Assembly (NCBI GenBank): GCA_902806575.1
Contig: CADCXD010000005.1
Location: 3,658,001 to 3,722,000, forward strand
DNA from: Jackrogersella multiformis
Taxonomy: Eukaryota > Ascomycota > Sordariomycetes > Xylariales > Hypoxylaceae
Direction: 5' to 3'
Length of the DNA: 64,000 nt
The position numbers and the translations under genes are program-made. A model generated the notes under the pieces. The model did not search any database, was not told where the DNA came from, and saw only the letters and a list, made by a program, of their open reading frames with translations. This document shows positions 46,441-58,846 of this stretch, piece after piece (within the stretch, counting starts at the first letter, position 1; every line of letters begins with the position of its first letter).

Positions 46441-49400
46441 ATGACGAGATTCGATACCTCATCCGAAGGTTATACGCACGAATTTGTGGTGGCACTATTC
46501 GGACCGCAAGCGACGCATTGGACACAGGATAGTCTTTCAAGCCTCGAAGCCGACCTTTCGCGCCACCCAAATCTTCAGTTTATTGTCAACAGTCTCAAGG
46601 GGCTTCCATCGTTGTGGACCCTAATAGAGCAGCACTACAACTACCAGGACTTCTCTGGTATAGATACGCTCAAAGAACTACACGACTTCGCAGTAGGAGA
46701 CGGAACACTAGACCCACAGAGTCTCACGAATGCCCAGTTAGCGCCGTTAACAATTGTATCTCATATTGTCGAATTCATCAAATTCGTCGATAACCCTGGT
46801 ACCAAAGACAGTCTCGTAGGGTTTGAAGCAGCTCAAGGATTTTGCATTGGATTCCTCTCGGCAGCGGCCCTTTCTTCAGCAAATGAATGGTCTGAGTTCG
46901 AGCGGAATGTGTCCAACGCTATTCGTCTAGCGGCATGCTTGGGAATTATTGTCGATGCAGAAGAAGCCTCGCATGCTGCTCAAGATAGAGCCACGGCGAT
47001 CTCTGTCCTCTGGAAAACGGCAGCTGACAGAGCGTACTTAGAGACATGTCTGGATAACATCCCTGAGGTAAGCGCTCTTCCACCATTCTATTGCTTGTTA
47101 TCAAGTTCGGCTTGATTTCTCAACTAGTATCAAGAGGTGCTGATAGTGTTTGACTTAAACTGTGATCTAAGCGCTGACTTGACACGCCAGGCCTATATAT
47201 CTTGCATCACTGATGACAGGTCCCTGACTATTACGCTTCCAAATGGAAGTCAAGAAGCATTCTGCTCACGCATGCGCGAAGCCAAGATAGCAACTACAAC
47301 AGTTGGTCTCACTGGGTGCTATCATCATGCGAGACACACCGAAGCCGCCGATAAAATTATTCAGCTCTGCGCTGCCAATAGTGAGCTGACGCTTCCCGAT
47401 GCCGAGAAACTACGACTGCCCCTGAGATCTACTGCAGATGGCCGGGTACTAAAAACCGGTGCTCTTCATGAAATTGCCATCCAGTTGATCCTTTGCAAGC
47501 GAGCTCACTGGTTCCAGACCGTCAAGCTTACGTTGGGTGACCTTCCTCCTGGCAGAGTGACATATGTACCACTAGGCACTAAATCATGCGTTCCCCGCTC
47601 GCTCTTAGCCAACAAGCACAATCTCAATCATGAGGACGAAAGCCCGCCTGAAGAAATTGCTGTCGTGGGAATGGCTTGTCGATTTCCCCAAGCTGACACC
47701 CTAGAAGAGTTCTGGGAACTCCTTCGAACAGGACAAACAGCTCTAGGCACTATACCGCTTGAGCGCTTCAACCCGGCTGATATCAGCCGCGAGCCCAAGT
47801 TGCCCGAATATTGGGGAAATTTTCTTCGACGGCCTGATGCTTTTGATCATAGATTCTTCGGCATCTCTGGCCGTGAAGCGAAATCCATGGATCCACAGCA
47901 GCGACTTGCGTTACAAGTTGCGTATGAAGCACTAGAGTCTGCGGGATATTGCGCCAAGGACACCGGCTTGAGGGCAACAGATGTGGGCTGTTATCTTGGC
48001 GTAGGGGCTGTTGACTACGAGGATAACATCGCATCCGAGAACGCGAATGCTTTCGCGGCCTTAGGCATGCTGAGAGCTTTCATCAGCGGTCGTATAAGCC
48101 ACTTCTTTGGTTGGACCGGACCTTCGATTACCTTTGACACGGCTTGTTCCTCGTCTTCAGTAGCTATACATACAGCCTGCAAGGTAAGAAGTTGACCCTT
48201 TAAAGAAAATGTGTTAAATACCTAGATTGCTAACATAGCGCTGCAGGCAATTCTTGGTGGTGAATGCTCCATGGCGCTAGCCGGAGGAGTCAATGTCATC
48301 ACAAGCCCTACACTACACCAGAATCTCTCCGCGGGGTCTTTCTTAAATCCTAACGGATCCTCAAGAGCGTTCGATACTATGGCCGGCGGATACTGCCGGG
48401 GAGAAGGCGCCGGGATCCTTGTCTTAAAGACGCTTTCGCAAGCAATAGCAGATGGCGATACGGTCCTAGGAATAATCGCTAGCTCGGCGGTTAATCAAGG
48501 GTCTAACTGCAGCCCGATTACAGTACCTGACTCTAGGTCTCAGAGTTCGTTATATGAGCGTGTGCTTTCCACTGCACGGATAAAACCTGCAGACGTCACC
48601 TACGTCGAGGCTCATGGAACTGGTAAGCAAAAAACCACCAATACCTGATATTTGTTCCGTTCGTTATGCTAATTCCCCTGCTAGGAACTCCCGTTGGAGA
48701 TCCTATAGAGTATGAGAGTGTCCGCTTGGCTCTCACGGGTCCTTGGCGCAACGATGACTTATTCCTTGGTTCCGTGAAAGACGTGATCGGTCATGCAGAA
48801 GCCGCCTCTGGTGTTGCCGCGGTCATTAAAACACTTTTGATGATGCAGTATAAAACAATTCCGAAGCAGGCCAACTTCATATCCCTTAACCCACGCATCA
48901 AGGCCTCTGCATCGGATCGGATCATAGTGCCGCAGACAACTCAACCGTGGACTGTAAAGAGTCATGTTGCGCTGGTGAACAATTATGGGGCTGCTGGTAG
49001 CAACGCTGCGCTTTTGCTTCGCTCACATTCGGGCGCCCCCCTGAGTTCGACCGAGGTCCAATTGGGGGCTCAAGAACAGCACTCTTCTTCCGTGGTCTAC
49101 CCAATTCTCCTGTCTGCCAAGTCGGCAAGCAGTCTTCAGTCGTATATGGATGCATTGAAGTTATACTTGCTTAAGGGTGAGGCATCGCTTGGAAGTGTCG
49201 CGTATAACATAGCTCGAAGTCACAATTCAACATTTGACTACCGGGTAGCATTTACAGCCGCTAATGCACAGGGCTTTTTATCCGTACTGAATAACCCTAC
49301 TACCGCAATTGATGGAGCCGCGGCGCGGTCGAATAAATATCCAATAGTTTTATGTTTCGGAGGCCAGACTGGTCGAAATGTTACCGTTTCTAAGGCGCTG

Positions 49401-52400
49401 TACGATAGTTGCGATCTTTTTAGAAACCATTTGGTGAGTACAATGCCTTCACCCACGATCTGTATTGGTTGAATCCTTGATACTAACAGTGCGTAGAATG
49501 AATGTAATACGGTATGCCATTCGATCGGCCTGCCTAGCATCTTTCCCGGTATTTTCGAAGGGGATGATATCGAAGATATCGTCACTCTCCATTGCATGCT
49601 TCTATCCTTACAGTTCTCTTGTGCCAAGAGCTGGATTGAATCTGGTCTTGAAGTCGACACTGTAATAGGACACAGCTTTGGCCAGCTCACGGCGCTTTGT
49701 ATAGCCGGTTCTATCTCGCTGCAGGATACATTTCGTCTCGTCTCTGGTAGAGCGCGTATCATACGCGACAGTTGGAATTCAGAGCGTGGTGCGATGCTGT
49801 CGGTGGAATGTGACAGAGGAGAAGTCGAAGCCGTAGTACAGCGATTAAATGCAACAGGCGACCATCGTCTAGATATCGCTTGCTATAACGGGTCTCGGAG
49901 CTTTGTCCTTGCCGGCGACACACCATCGATTGAGAGGGCCGAGGATGAATGCCGATCTTTCAAGACAACTCGGCTCCAAAATACCCATGCATACCATTCT
50001 TACGTCGCAGACAGCATATTATCTGATCTAAAGGAATTGGCCGAATCGATTACTATACGACCACCCCGCATCCGTATCGAAACTTGCTCCGTCGATGATA
50101 GTTGGTCACGCTTCGCCGCAGAAGAGGTGGTGCAGCATACTCGACAGCCGGTGTACTTTGCCGATGCAGTTGAAAGAATTGCTGCTCGTCTACCTTCGGC
50201 TACATGGCTCGAAGCAGGGTCAGCTTCTCCCATTATCGCCATGACGCGTCGTATAGTACCCAAGTCTAGCAGGTCGGATATCTTCATCCCCATGGAGCTG
50301 GGAAGTGCTAGTTCGATTGCCAACGTTGCAAATGCCATATGCCAGCTATGGAAAGCTGGATCAGTTGCACAACACTGGTTTTTCCATCATTCCTCAGGCC
50401 ACCGCTACAAGAGGTTAAATCTCCCCCCTTACCAGTTTGAAAAAACAAGTCATTGGATTGAATATAAATCTAGGACAAAAGCTGGCACTGTCCAAAGCCA
50501 GAACACTATCACCAAGGCAACTAGCCTTGTGACCATGCTAGGCAAGAGCGGTGTCGCGGGAGAGCATCTGTTTCTGGTGGACACCTCGAATGCTATTTTT
50601 CAACTTGCAGGACAGGGACACGCAGTTACGGGCCAAAGCCTCTGCCCGGCATCCATGTATATCGAACTTGCGACTAGATGTGTCACGATGCTCCCTAGCG
50701 CCACGAACGTGACAAAAGTATTGCCTCACGTTGAGGGCTTGACTATGTCGGCGCCTCTTGGGCTTAGTACGGGGATTCCCGTTTTCTTACGTCTTCGCAA
50801 CACCACAAAGGGGGCTTGGGATTTTGCCGTCTTCAGCCGATCATCCGTGGATAAAGATACAGAAGGCCGTGAAACCGAGCATGCTAAAGGGTGTATAAGC
50901 TCGGTTCCAGCATACGATGCTGTGGCAGAGAGCAGATTGAAGTTGTTGCAGAGATTCGCCCGAAGCTCTCGCACTGACCGGATTCGAAAGTCGCCCTCCG
51001 CAACCGGGGTGAGTGGCGCAATGGTATACAAGCTATTCTCGGACGTCGTAGAGTATGCAAGTTATTATCGTGGTGTTCAAAGCTTATCGGCTGTAGACAA
51101 TGAGGCGGTCGGCCTAGTCACAGTCCCAACGGATCGGCCGCTTAGCATGGACGCTGGAATCTGCGACCCGATTTCCCTTGACAACTTCCTCCAAGTTGCC
51201 GGTATCCATGTCAATTGTTTATCCCAGAGAAAGGCGGATGAAGTATTTATGTGTACCGCGGTAGAGGAAATCATTTTTTCCACTTCCTTCATGACGAATA
51301 GATCCAATGCACGTTCATGGACTGTTTATACCCGCTACGAGACAACTTCGAATGCCAACATAGCAAACGACATCTTCGTTTGCGATGCTACCACCAAAGA
51401 ACTGTCCGTGGCCATTATGGGCGCAACTTTCAGAAGTGTCCCGTTTAGATCTTTGGCGAGAAGCCTCACGAGACTAAACAACAACCCCAGTACCACCACC
51501 ACCACCACCACCGCCGCCGCCGCTCTTGTAAGAAGTCCACAAACCATTGACAGCGACAGCGACGATATGGATGACTCGGAGTACCACAGAGGTTATACGC
51601 CGTTGACAGAATATGAGGATGAGAAGCAACCCTCTAAACATATTGACTTCTCAACCTCACAGCCTCTTCAATCGCCTATTATTCACCAGCAGCCACCTGA
51701 AGAGCCAGCAGGATCTTCCAATATACTACAGCGAGTACGAGACATGCTCAGCGCTATAATAGAGATGCCTGTAGAAGAGATTGAGCCTACATCGTCATTG
51801 GACGACCTCGGCATCGACTCTCTGCTAGTTACTGAGGTCCTAGTGGAAATTCAAACTCGATTTCACGTAAACATCACCCAGGCACAATTCCAGGAGTGCA
51901 CGGATGTACTTGATGTTGCCCGTTTCATCCAGCCTGTCGAGAAGACCAAGAAGCATTCGCAACCTGTCGAGAAACCTACGGTACAGCACGAGTCGATGGA
52001 TAAGCTCGTCAACGGTAGCTCATATTCCACCAGTGAGACGCGTGACCATAATGTGGGTAACATAGAACAGACCGGAGAGAATTTTGCAGTCGTGAGCCGC
52101 GACTGTTTCGTTCAAGCGAAACCCTTATATGACCAGTATGCAGACACTACTGGGTATAAGAACTTTTATACTGAAGTTTTCCCAATGCAGTCTGAGCTTG
52201 TCATACAATACATCCTAGCAGCTTTCGCTTCTTTGGGTTGCGTGATACCTGCTCTGGAGTCTGGTGATGTGGTGCCCATCTTTCAGTTCGATCCGAGACA
52301 CAATAAGGTTGTTCCCCAGTTGTATAAGATACTGGAAGATGCTAGCCTTGTGAAGAAAGGGGAAGACGGGGTATTTCGTCGCACCGAGGTGCCAGTTCAA

Positions 52401-54381
52401 ACGGTCCCTACTCTTACACTGCATGAGAAAATGCTGAAGATGTTCCCAAAGCATGCCTCCGAGACTAAACTTCTGTACACAACGGGTCATAGGCTGGCCG
52501 ATTGCCTTTCGGGGGCTGCCGACCCCATTGCTTTGCTATTCGGAGATTCGGATGCACGCGCACTTCTTGCAGATGTCTACACAAACGCACCCATGTTCAA
52601 GACTGGGACTTTGCTTCTTTCCCAATACCTGTCGTCGGTTCTAGGGCGCTTTAGGGGTGGTCGTGAGTTGAGGATCCTCGAGCTCGGTGCTGGCACAGGA
52701 GGCACGACAAAAGATGTTATCGAGAAGCTAGCTGGACTCGGCTCCGAGTGCAAATTCTCGTATACGTTTACTGATCTCTCGTCTTCACTTGTCGCGGCAG
52801 CCCGACGCAAGTTTTCTAAATGGCCCTTTATGCGCTATACCGTGCTTGATATTGAGAAGGACCCAAGCCCGCAGTTCCTGGGTGCTTACGATATTATTAT
52901 CTCGACTAATTGCATCCATGCGACCAAGAGCCTTGTGCATTCGACTACCAATATTCGAAAGATGCTCTCCCCGGATGGGATATTGTGTCTGGTAGAACTA
53001 ACACGAAACCTGTTCTGGTTCGATCTTGTATTCGGCCTTCTAGAGGGCTGGTGGTTGTTCAGTGACGGTCGTAAGCACGCCCTCGCAAGCGAGAGGCTAT
53101 GGGAGCAGTCTCTGCGTGCGGCTGGATTTAACTGGGTAGATTGGAGCAACACGTCATCTTCGGAATCAGATACTCTGCGGGTCATCACGGCCTCTCCGTA
53201 TGCAGTAGATTCAGCTGTTGACGCCGAACCTGCTGGCAGTAGCCTTACCATAAAAAATGATGATGGCCTGCCAGATGGTGGGTTACCACTAAGGCAGACT
53301 GTTGCTTTCAAGCAAGTAGATGGACTGGATCTCCTGGCTGATATCTACTATCCTTCTGAGGTGGTCGATCCCGGGCGGCCTCTTCCTGTAGGTGAGGGCG
53401 CTTAATACTCCTCGATCAACTTGGATGTTATGCTGATAGAACTTACTAGCGCTCATGATTCACGGCGGTGGCCATGTCATGTTGTCGAGGAACGACATTC
53501 GGCCGAGCCAGACAACTATGCTCCTACAAAGCGGCTTCCTCCCAATCAGTATTGACTACCGGCTTTGTCCCGAAGTGACACTTCCTCAGGGGCCCATCTC
53601 CGATGTTGCTGACGCATTATTATGGATTCGCACCATTCTCCCGAAACTGCCGCTCTCACGACGCGATGTCCACGTTGATACGGACAAAGTTGTGGCCGTA
53701 GGTTGGTCTAGCGGAGGTCACTTGGCCATGACTCTCGCGTGGACCTCTACAGCACGGCAAATCAAACCTCCATCAGCCATTCTAGCATTTTACTGTCCAT
53801 CAGACTATGAAGATCCTTTCTGGACAACACCTAACGTACCGGCTGGCTCTAGGACCATGAATGGAGCTACGTCGTACGAATTAGATGACAAAGTCTGGAC
53901 GGGGATTTCCGACCGCGCCATCGTAGGATACAACCCGCCACCCACGAAACGCGCATTAGGCGGCTGGTTGGCACCCAGTGATCCTCGCAGCCGACTAGCA
54001 CTGTACATGAACTGGCACGGGCGCACGCTGAATGTGCTACTCGGCGGACTTGACAAGAATGCCCGAAGAGAACCTGAAGCCCCAGAGTCTGACCTTATCA
54101 AGGCCGTCAGTCCACTAGCGCAGGCGCGAGTGGGTGCATATGCCACGCCGACATTTATCATCCATCCCCGAAAAGACGACCTAGTTCCGTGGCAGCAAGC
54201 CGAGCGTACTTGGCAGGCGTTGCGATCAACGGGGACAGAGGCGGAGCTGAGGATCGTGGAGAATGTGCCGCATCTATTTGATCTGTATCCAGAGCACCAG
54301 GGCGACGAGGTGCTCTCGAGGACCGTGGCTGAGGGGTATGAATTCTTGTGCCGACATGTTGGTCTGACCTTGCGTGGTTGA
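46441..54381 (+). CDS. Non-reducing polyketide synthase (SAT-KS-AT-PT-ACP-CMeT-hydrolase)
   Basis: Six exons: 46441-47067, 47191-48183, 48247-48622, 48685-49433, 49497-53391, 53450-54381, giving 2523 aa. Domains in order: SAT (1-~350, GFCIG active site); KS (~364-790, Cys in DTACSSSS at ~527, EAHGTG at ~665); AT (~890-1210, GHSFGQ at ~974); PT (~1265-1590, GHAVTGQSLCP near 1290); a poly-Thr/Ala linker (51492-51523); one ACP (GIDSLL, ~1689); C-methyltransferase (LELGAGTGG at ~1977); and a C-terminal alpha/beta hydrolase (HGGG ~2218, GWSSGG ~2300). All active residues look intact. This is the clade that makes C-methylated orsellinic-type acids, with the hydrolase releasing the acid. The true extent of methylation and chain length cannot be read from sequence. 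Exon 2 could start upstream in frame, but the GCTGAC branch and CCAG acceptor favour 47191. Confidence 0.93.
51492..51523 (+). repeat. In-frame ACC/GCC microsatellite in PKS linker
   Basis: Seven ACC units followed by four GCC-type codons encode a Thr7-Ala4 run in the linker between the PT and ACP domains. The repeat keeps frame and lies outside folded domains, so length changes should be tolerated. Confidence 0.9.
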
Positions 54382-54646
54382 ATTGAAAGATTCACGCTGT
54401 CTGATTTAGAGGAAATTCGACCTGCTGGCTTCTTTGCTATATAGAAGGAATGTTTGGGGCATTAGATTCTAGTATTAGGTAAGAGGTGGAGAGATAAATA
54501 GGTTTTTCATGTTATTATCGTTTTCATATTCGTTATAAAGTTTTCCTAGTAGTGCTTCTGAAAGTAGATATAATTTCAATTAGATTATACCTGGAGTAGC
54601 AGGACTTTCGTGCACATATCGTGTTTTGAAGTTCTTGGAATTAAGC

Positions 54647-54670
54647 TGATGATGATGATGATGATGATGA
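54647..54670 (+). repeat. (TGA)8 microsatellite
   Basis: Eight uninterrupted TGA units in the 3' flank of the PKS gene. Confidence 0.95.
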
Positions 54671-54835
54671 AAAATCGAAAGGTGAAACAATTTGGTGGTT
54701 GAATTTCGGAATTTCGGAAAGAAACCCTTACAATGGGATTACGTAACTCGTCGAACTAGATGAGGATCTCCTCCAATCACCTGACATTCCTGCTTATATA
54801 ATAATCAAGCTCCCATTTCAAATTGACCATCGCGT

Positions 54836-54873
54836 CTAACCCTAACCCTTTCTGGGGTGGTTATGCACCTAAT
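54836..54873. repeat. Dispersed repeat with telomere-like core, copy 2
   Basis: CTAACCCTAACCCT at 54836-54849, a 12-nt spacer, then TATGCACCTAAT at 54862-54873. It matches copy 1 at 39730-39765 in both blocks, order and orientation. Confidence 0.7.
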
Positions 54874-55155
54874 CAAGAGGGTTTAAGTGAGATTTTGTGT
54901 TTTGCCTGAAGCTTAAAACCTTCAGAATACAACAACCATCATCCCCATACTACCCTTCTTAATACATTATTACAATATCTTGCAATATCAATCACGCGTA
55001 ACATAATCTACATACACGCGACGCTGTCCGGGTTTGAATCATGAAAGTGATTTATTCATGGATATGCCTTATAGTTTGCTAATTATTTAACTTGTCACTA
55101 GATCCATACATCCGCCTCTTTTGAGTCTTATGTGTTCATAGGCTTCAAACTTGCT

Positions 55156-56309
55156 TTATTTGACTGGTTTGGATTCAGCTTCACCCTCGTTATCGCCATG
55201 ACACAAGGCAGGCATAAAGTCATTACAAAAAAGCCAACGTGTTTCCGTCTTCAGCTGACTTTCTTTCCATCCATTGATAGTCTTTGGAAATAGAGGCATC
55301 TTGTCCCGTAAAGACAAGTCATGAGCAATCAGGACGAGGCAATTATCCGCCGCATCGAGCTCCTGCATCTTGCGTACTGTATCCATGGCTGCATCGTATT
55401 CCGGAAACATGCGAGGGGCCACTGTGAAGAATGGTTCGTCGGGACCGCCTAGTTGTTGAAGTAAGGCACCGGGACACTGGGGCGAGCATGCCAATGCACG
55501 GTTCAAGGTGGTGTCAGGAGGCAACGGTAGGTAGTCGCTAGGTCGGAGCACACCGGGATGGTGGCAGGCATCAGCACCCATGAATACGAAGGATGGTTCG
55601 TCCGCCGTGGTCCGGGCAAGTGCGCATAAGTGTCCGACGGCATGTCCCGGCGCGTTTAAGACATAGAAAGACCCGTCGCCGAAAAAATCCATGGCGTCGA
55701 AGCGACCAATCTTGAGCCCCGCCTCGAAAGAAACTTCGCGGACTACACGACCTTCAGCGTCGCTGTCGAGCACAGCTGCATCGGGATTTGTCGGCCAGCC
55801 TGGCCAGGAAGCGCTGTGGACGCCGGGCCCGACGACTAGGTCGGTAGTAGGTGGGAACTTGGACATATCCCCAACATGATCGAAGTGGTTGTGCGACCAG
55901 ATGACGGCGGCGATGTCTGCGCTACGAATCCCGAGGCCGCTTTTATCGCCATCCAGTATCGACAACACATCCGAACCTGGCGTGACGGTTGTCGTGGCTT
56001 TGATCAGCGATACGATCTTGGGCGCGTAGTTTTGCCAGTCCGGGCGAACGCCGAGGTCGAATACTACGTGCTGATGGCCATGCGAAACTAGGAAGCAGTA
56101 TATCGGTGCATGAATCCCGGTGAAGCCATTGATTTCGGGCTGCCAAAAGATTGCCGGGTTAAGGTGAAGTAGCGTACCGCTGCACTAAATCAATTGCTTA
56201 TTCCTTGTCATTCTCGTCATGTTGCTTACGTATCAATTACCCTCACTTCTACCGTGTGTGCGGAATTTGGAATCTGGAGTGCCGGTGGGGGCCTGGGACT
56301 GGTTACCAT
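55156..56309 (-). CDS. Metallo-beta-lactamase-fold hydrolase
   Basis: Two exons: 56309-56230 and 56179-55156, giving 367 aa. The metal site is complete: SHNHFDHVGD (~120-130, HxHxDH), a second His in NAPGHAVGHL, Asp in GADACHH, and a last His in LIAHDLS. It resembles fungal lactonase-like MBL proteins found in secondary-metabolite clusters. In some NR-PKS clusters a free MBL protein releases the polyketide, but there the PKS lacks its own terminal hydrolase. Here the PKS has one, so this enzyme may open or close a lactone or hydrolyse an ester later on. The intron acceptor was set at GTGCAG (56180) because it alone keeps frame with VRVIDT. It is convergent with the PKS and divergent from the prenyltransferase. 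Confidence 0.88.
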
Positions 56310-56762
56310 GTCGTCCAAAGCAAACAAGTGAATTCAAGTGAATTCAATCTCTAGCTACTATGAGTATTCTGCTTGGAACTGCTAATTTGTGTAATTGCTA
56401 TAGTCAATCTGCTCCTGTCGATTGCTGCTAAGTTACTCGGGGTTGGATCGAGTTGCACATAATCAACTAACTCGGTTCCATCTAAAAATAGCATCATGCG
56501 AAAGCTTGGAAACCCAGCCAGATGATCGATGGAATCTGATCAATCAGACAGCTGAGGGTAGCTTATTATCCAACGGGTTGTTCTGGGATAATGAATCGAT
56601 GAAGAACTCGAAGCTAGTAGTGCTCTTATCTCGAAAAACTAATCACACATCCGATTGATTCAAAGTGTCAATCATTGTTGTCAGAGAAACCGAATTCTCA
56701 GCTTGGATATTGCGTGAAAAACGGGGACACTCTTCCACAACGATAGAAACCCATCCGTGACC
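56310..56762. promoter_or_regulatory. Divergent promoter, MBL / prenyltransferase
   Basis: A 453-nt shared upstream region with ACTCGGG at 56435-56441 (within TTACTCGGGG) and a partial match, AACTCGG, at about 56468. A tandem GTGAATTCAA repeat lies near 56329-56347. Confidence 0.5.
56435..56441 (+). promoter_or_regulatory. ACTCGGG motif, copy 2
   Basis: Exact heptamer within TTACTCGGGG, 328 nt before the prenyltransferase start. It shares the longer word TTACTCGGG with copy 1. Confidence 0.4.
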
Positions 56763-58290
56763 ATGACTGTCGCAGTCCAGTCATCGACTCTACCTTCTCT
56801 AGAGAAAGAGACTAAAACGGCAGTCGTTGGGGGAGATGCATCCTACTGGTGGCACACGAGTGGCCAGGACCTCTCTAGAATGCTTCAGGAGGCCGGTTAC
56901 CCCGATGAAGCCAAGCGCCAGTTCCTCAACTACTTCCGTGATACCATCTGCCCGCAATTGGGTGGTAAACCTGACAGTACGTCCTTGAGGACTGCTGTGG
57001 GCTGGGACGGCAGCCCTTTTGAGTACAGCTTCGAGTTCAAGGAATCGACGAAGAGCGCAGGCGTTCGCTTCGTGGTCGATCTTACGCAACTTCGCCCCGG
57101 AGACAAGAATTTCCCTCTAACCACTACGACTACGGAAAAGGTTATTGAGTCGTTAGCTAAGAGGACTCCCTTGTTTGACGACAACTGGGTATGTACTTTG
57201 AAACCCCCCTTTAGTTGTATAAGTTTAGAGAACTCTACTCTAAGCTGTGTAGTATTTCACTACTTGCGGAGCCCAACATTTATTCACTATCCAATACAAT
57301 AAAACATTACTGACTATTCATATCTATTAAACAGCATCGCGCCCTTTCTCAGTGGTTTGTCTATTCCCACGCCTCCGAAAATAAACAGCAAGCACTAGTA
57401 GCCGCGGCAGGGTACCAGACCAACATCATCATGGGCTTCGACATCAACCCAAAGATCCTAGACTTAGCTCCGGGGTTTCTCCCCATCATGGCCAAGAGTT
57501 ATTTCCCGCCATGCTTCGTCGCCGCCGACAAGGGCTTCAGTCGTTGGCAAGCTATCAGCTTAGGAATCCGACAGATCCCGGATATCGGCTCACACCCCAA
57601 CATCCTGCTAGCGCTAAAGCTGATCGAGGATTATGTGGCAGCTAAGCCTGAGCTCGCTAGTGGAGCACGCGGCCTTTCGACCGATTTCGTCAAGGCGGGG
57701 AAGGCTCGTCTCAAGATCTATATGCGCTACCTTGGTGATGACTTCGAGGAGGTATGGGACTACTATACGTTGGCTGGGCGGATCCCCGATCTAGAAAGCG
57801 ACAAGGAGATGTTTCGAGACTTAATGAAGCTCTCGAGTTACTCTACCTATACGGCCGAGGACGGGGAGCGCAATCCGGCAGACCAACGACGGCGTGCTGC
57901 TTTGAAACAAAAACCTACAGCGATATACTTTTCACTCTCGCCCGACAAGCCATATCCGATCCCCAAGGTCTATTTCTACCCTGCCCGTGCAGCACCTAAT
58001 GATAAAGTCATTGCTCGTGGTTTGGACACATGGCTAACTAAGTATAAGTGGCATGATGGAGGGAAGTCGGTGGAAGAGCGGGTAGAGAGTGTCTTGTGAG
58101 TGCCCCCCTATTTTATGTGCCTAACACTTCTAACTAGTAGGTAACAACCCGTAGCACACACCGAAAGCTAGAAGATAAACCTGGAATCTTCACCTTCATC
58201 GGCCTCGGGAGGAAAGAAGATCCCACTAAGAAGGGGCTGAGTTTGCAGGTGTACATGACCCCTGAACTATATGAGACACCCCGGTTCTAG
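56763..58290 (+). CDS. DMATS-type aromatic prenyltransferase
   Basis: Three exons: 56763-57188, 57335-58095, 58155-58290, giving 440 aa, the usual length for this family. It matches the soluble ABBA-fold prenyltransferases: WWHTSGQDLSRMLQEAGY at the start, AVGWDGSPFEYSFEF with the conserved catalytic Glu region, FMGFD-like IIMGFDINP, then RLKIYMRYL and KVYFYPARAAPNDKVIARGL. Unlike UbiA enzymes it has no membrane segments or NDxxD motif. Family members prenylate indoles, tyrosine or aromatic polyketides with dimethylallyl or longer donors. Its place beside an NR-PKS suggests the polyketide is the acceptor. The true start is the ATG at 56763; earlier in-frame codons are not ATG. The last exon joins SV(F)THRKLE in frame. 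Confidence 0.92.
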
Positions 58291-58846
58291 ACGTGAACTG
58301 AACGCCTGTTGATAGCTCTCTGTCAATAATAACAATTTCTAACGTCAATTGGATATTTCTCTTGCAGTCTCTATAGTACAAGATATAAAATAATAATTAC
58401 GCCTATAAAAAAATGAATACCTACCTAGGTAGGTACCTAAGTCTTCAGAATACGTTCGTTCTAGACCCCGCTTTACGGTCGTGGTTTATTCCCCCCTTCG
58501 GCCCCTTTTGTGTGATAGCCCTCGGCGCATGTTATGCCAGCTCTAGAAGGTAAGATTACATACAACAACACTAACATGTGCGATAAAATCTTCTAAGTAG
58601 TAACGCCTTAAAGCATGACTGAACACCTAAGTACCTAGGTACCTACTTAACGTTAAGAAATTAGCAGTATATCTACAATAACAAGTTCATTCACATGTGA
58701 CGAAACCTATCTACCTAGGTAGGTAATATCCCTTCACAAAATGGTAACCGGCGTGAAACTAAGAACTCTAGTTCTATTTAGCAAGCCTTCTAAATTGAGG
58801 GTTCTATTTGACATCTATACGACGAGAAGTGAATGACAACACATCC
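58291..58846. other. Convergent intergenic with clustered palindromes
   Basis: A 556-nt AT-rich spacer between the prenyltransferase and methyltransferase stops. It carries the densest group of TACCTAGGTA palindromes: 58422-58431, 58632-58641 and 58712-58721. No gene is supported. Confidence 0.6.

Larger units (their letters stand above)
54382..55155. other. Convergent intergenic with repeats
   Basis: A 774-nt spacer between the PKS and MBL stops. It holds a (TGA)8 microsatellite at 54647-54670 and copy 2 of the telomere-like repeat at 54836-54873. No gene is supported. Confidence 0.6.

Noticed and set aside
47068..47190. In-frame extension of PKS exon 2 back to about 47128
   Set aside because: Also open in frame, but the GCTGAC branch and CGCCAG acceptor just before 47191 give the usual SAT sequence AYISC; the extension adds residues not expected there.
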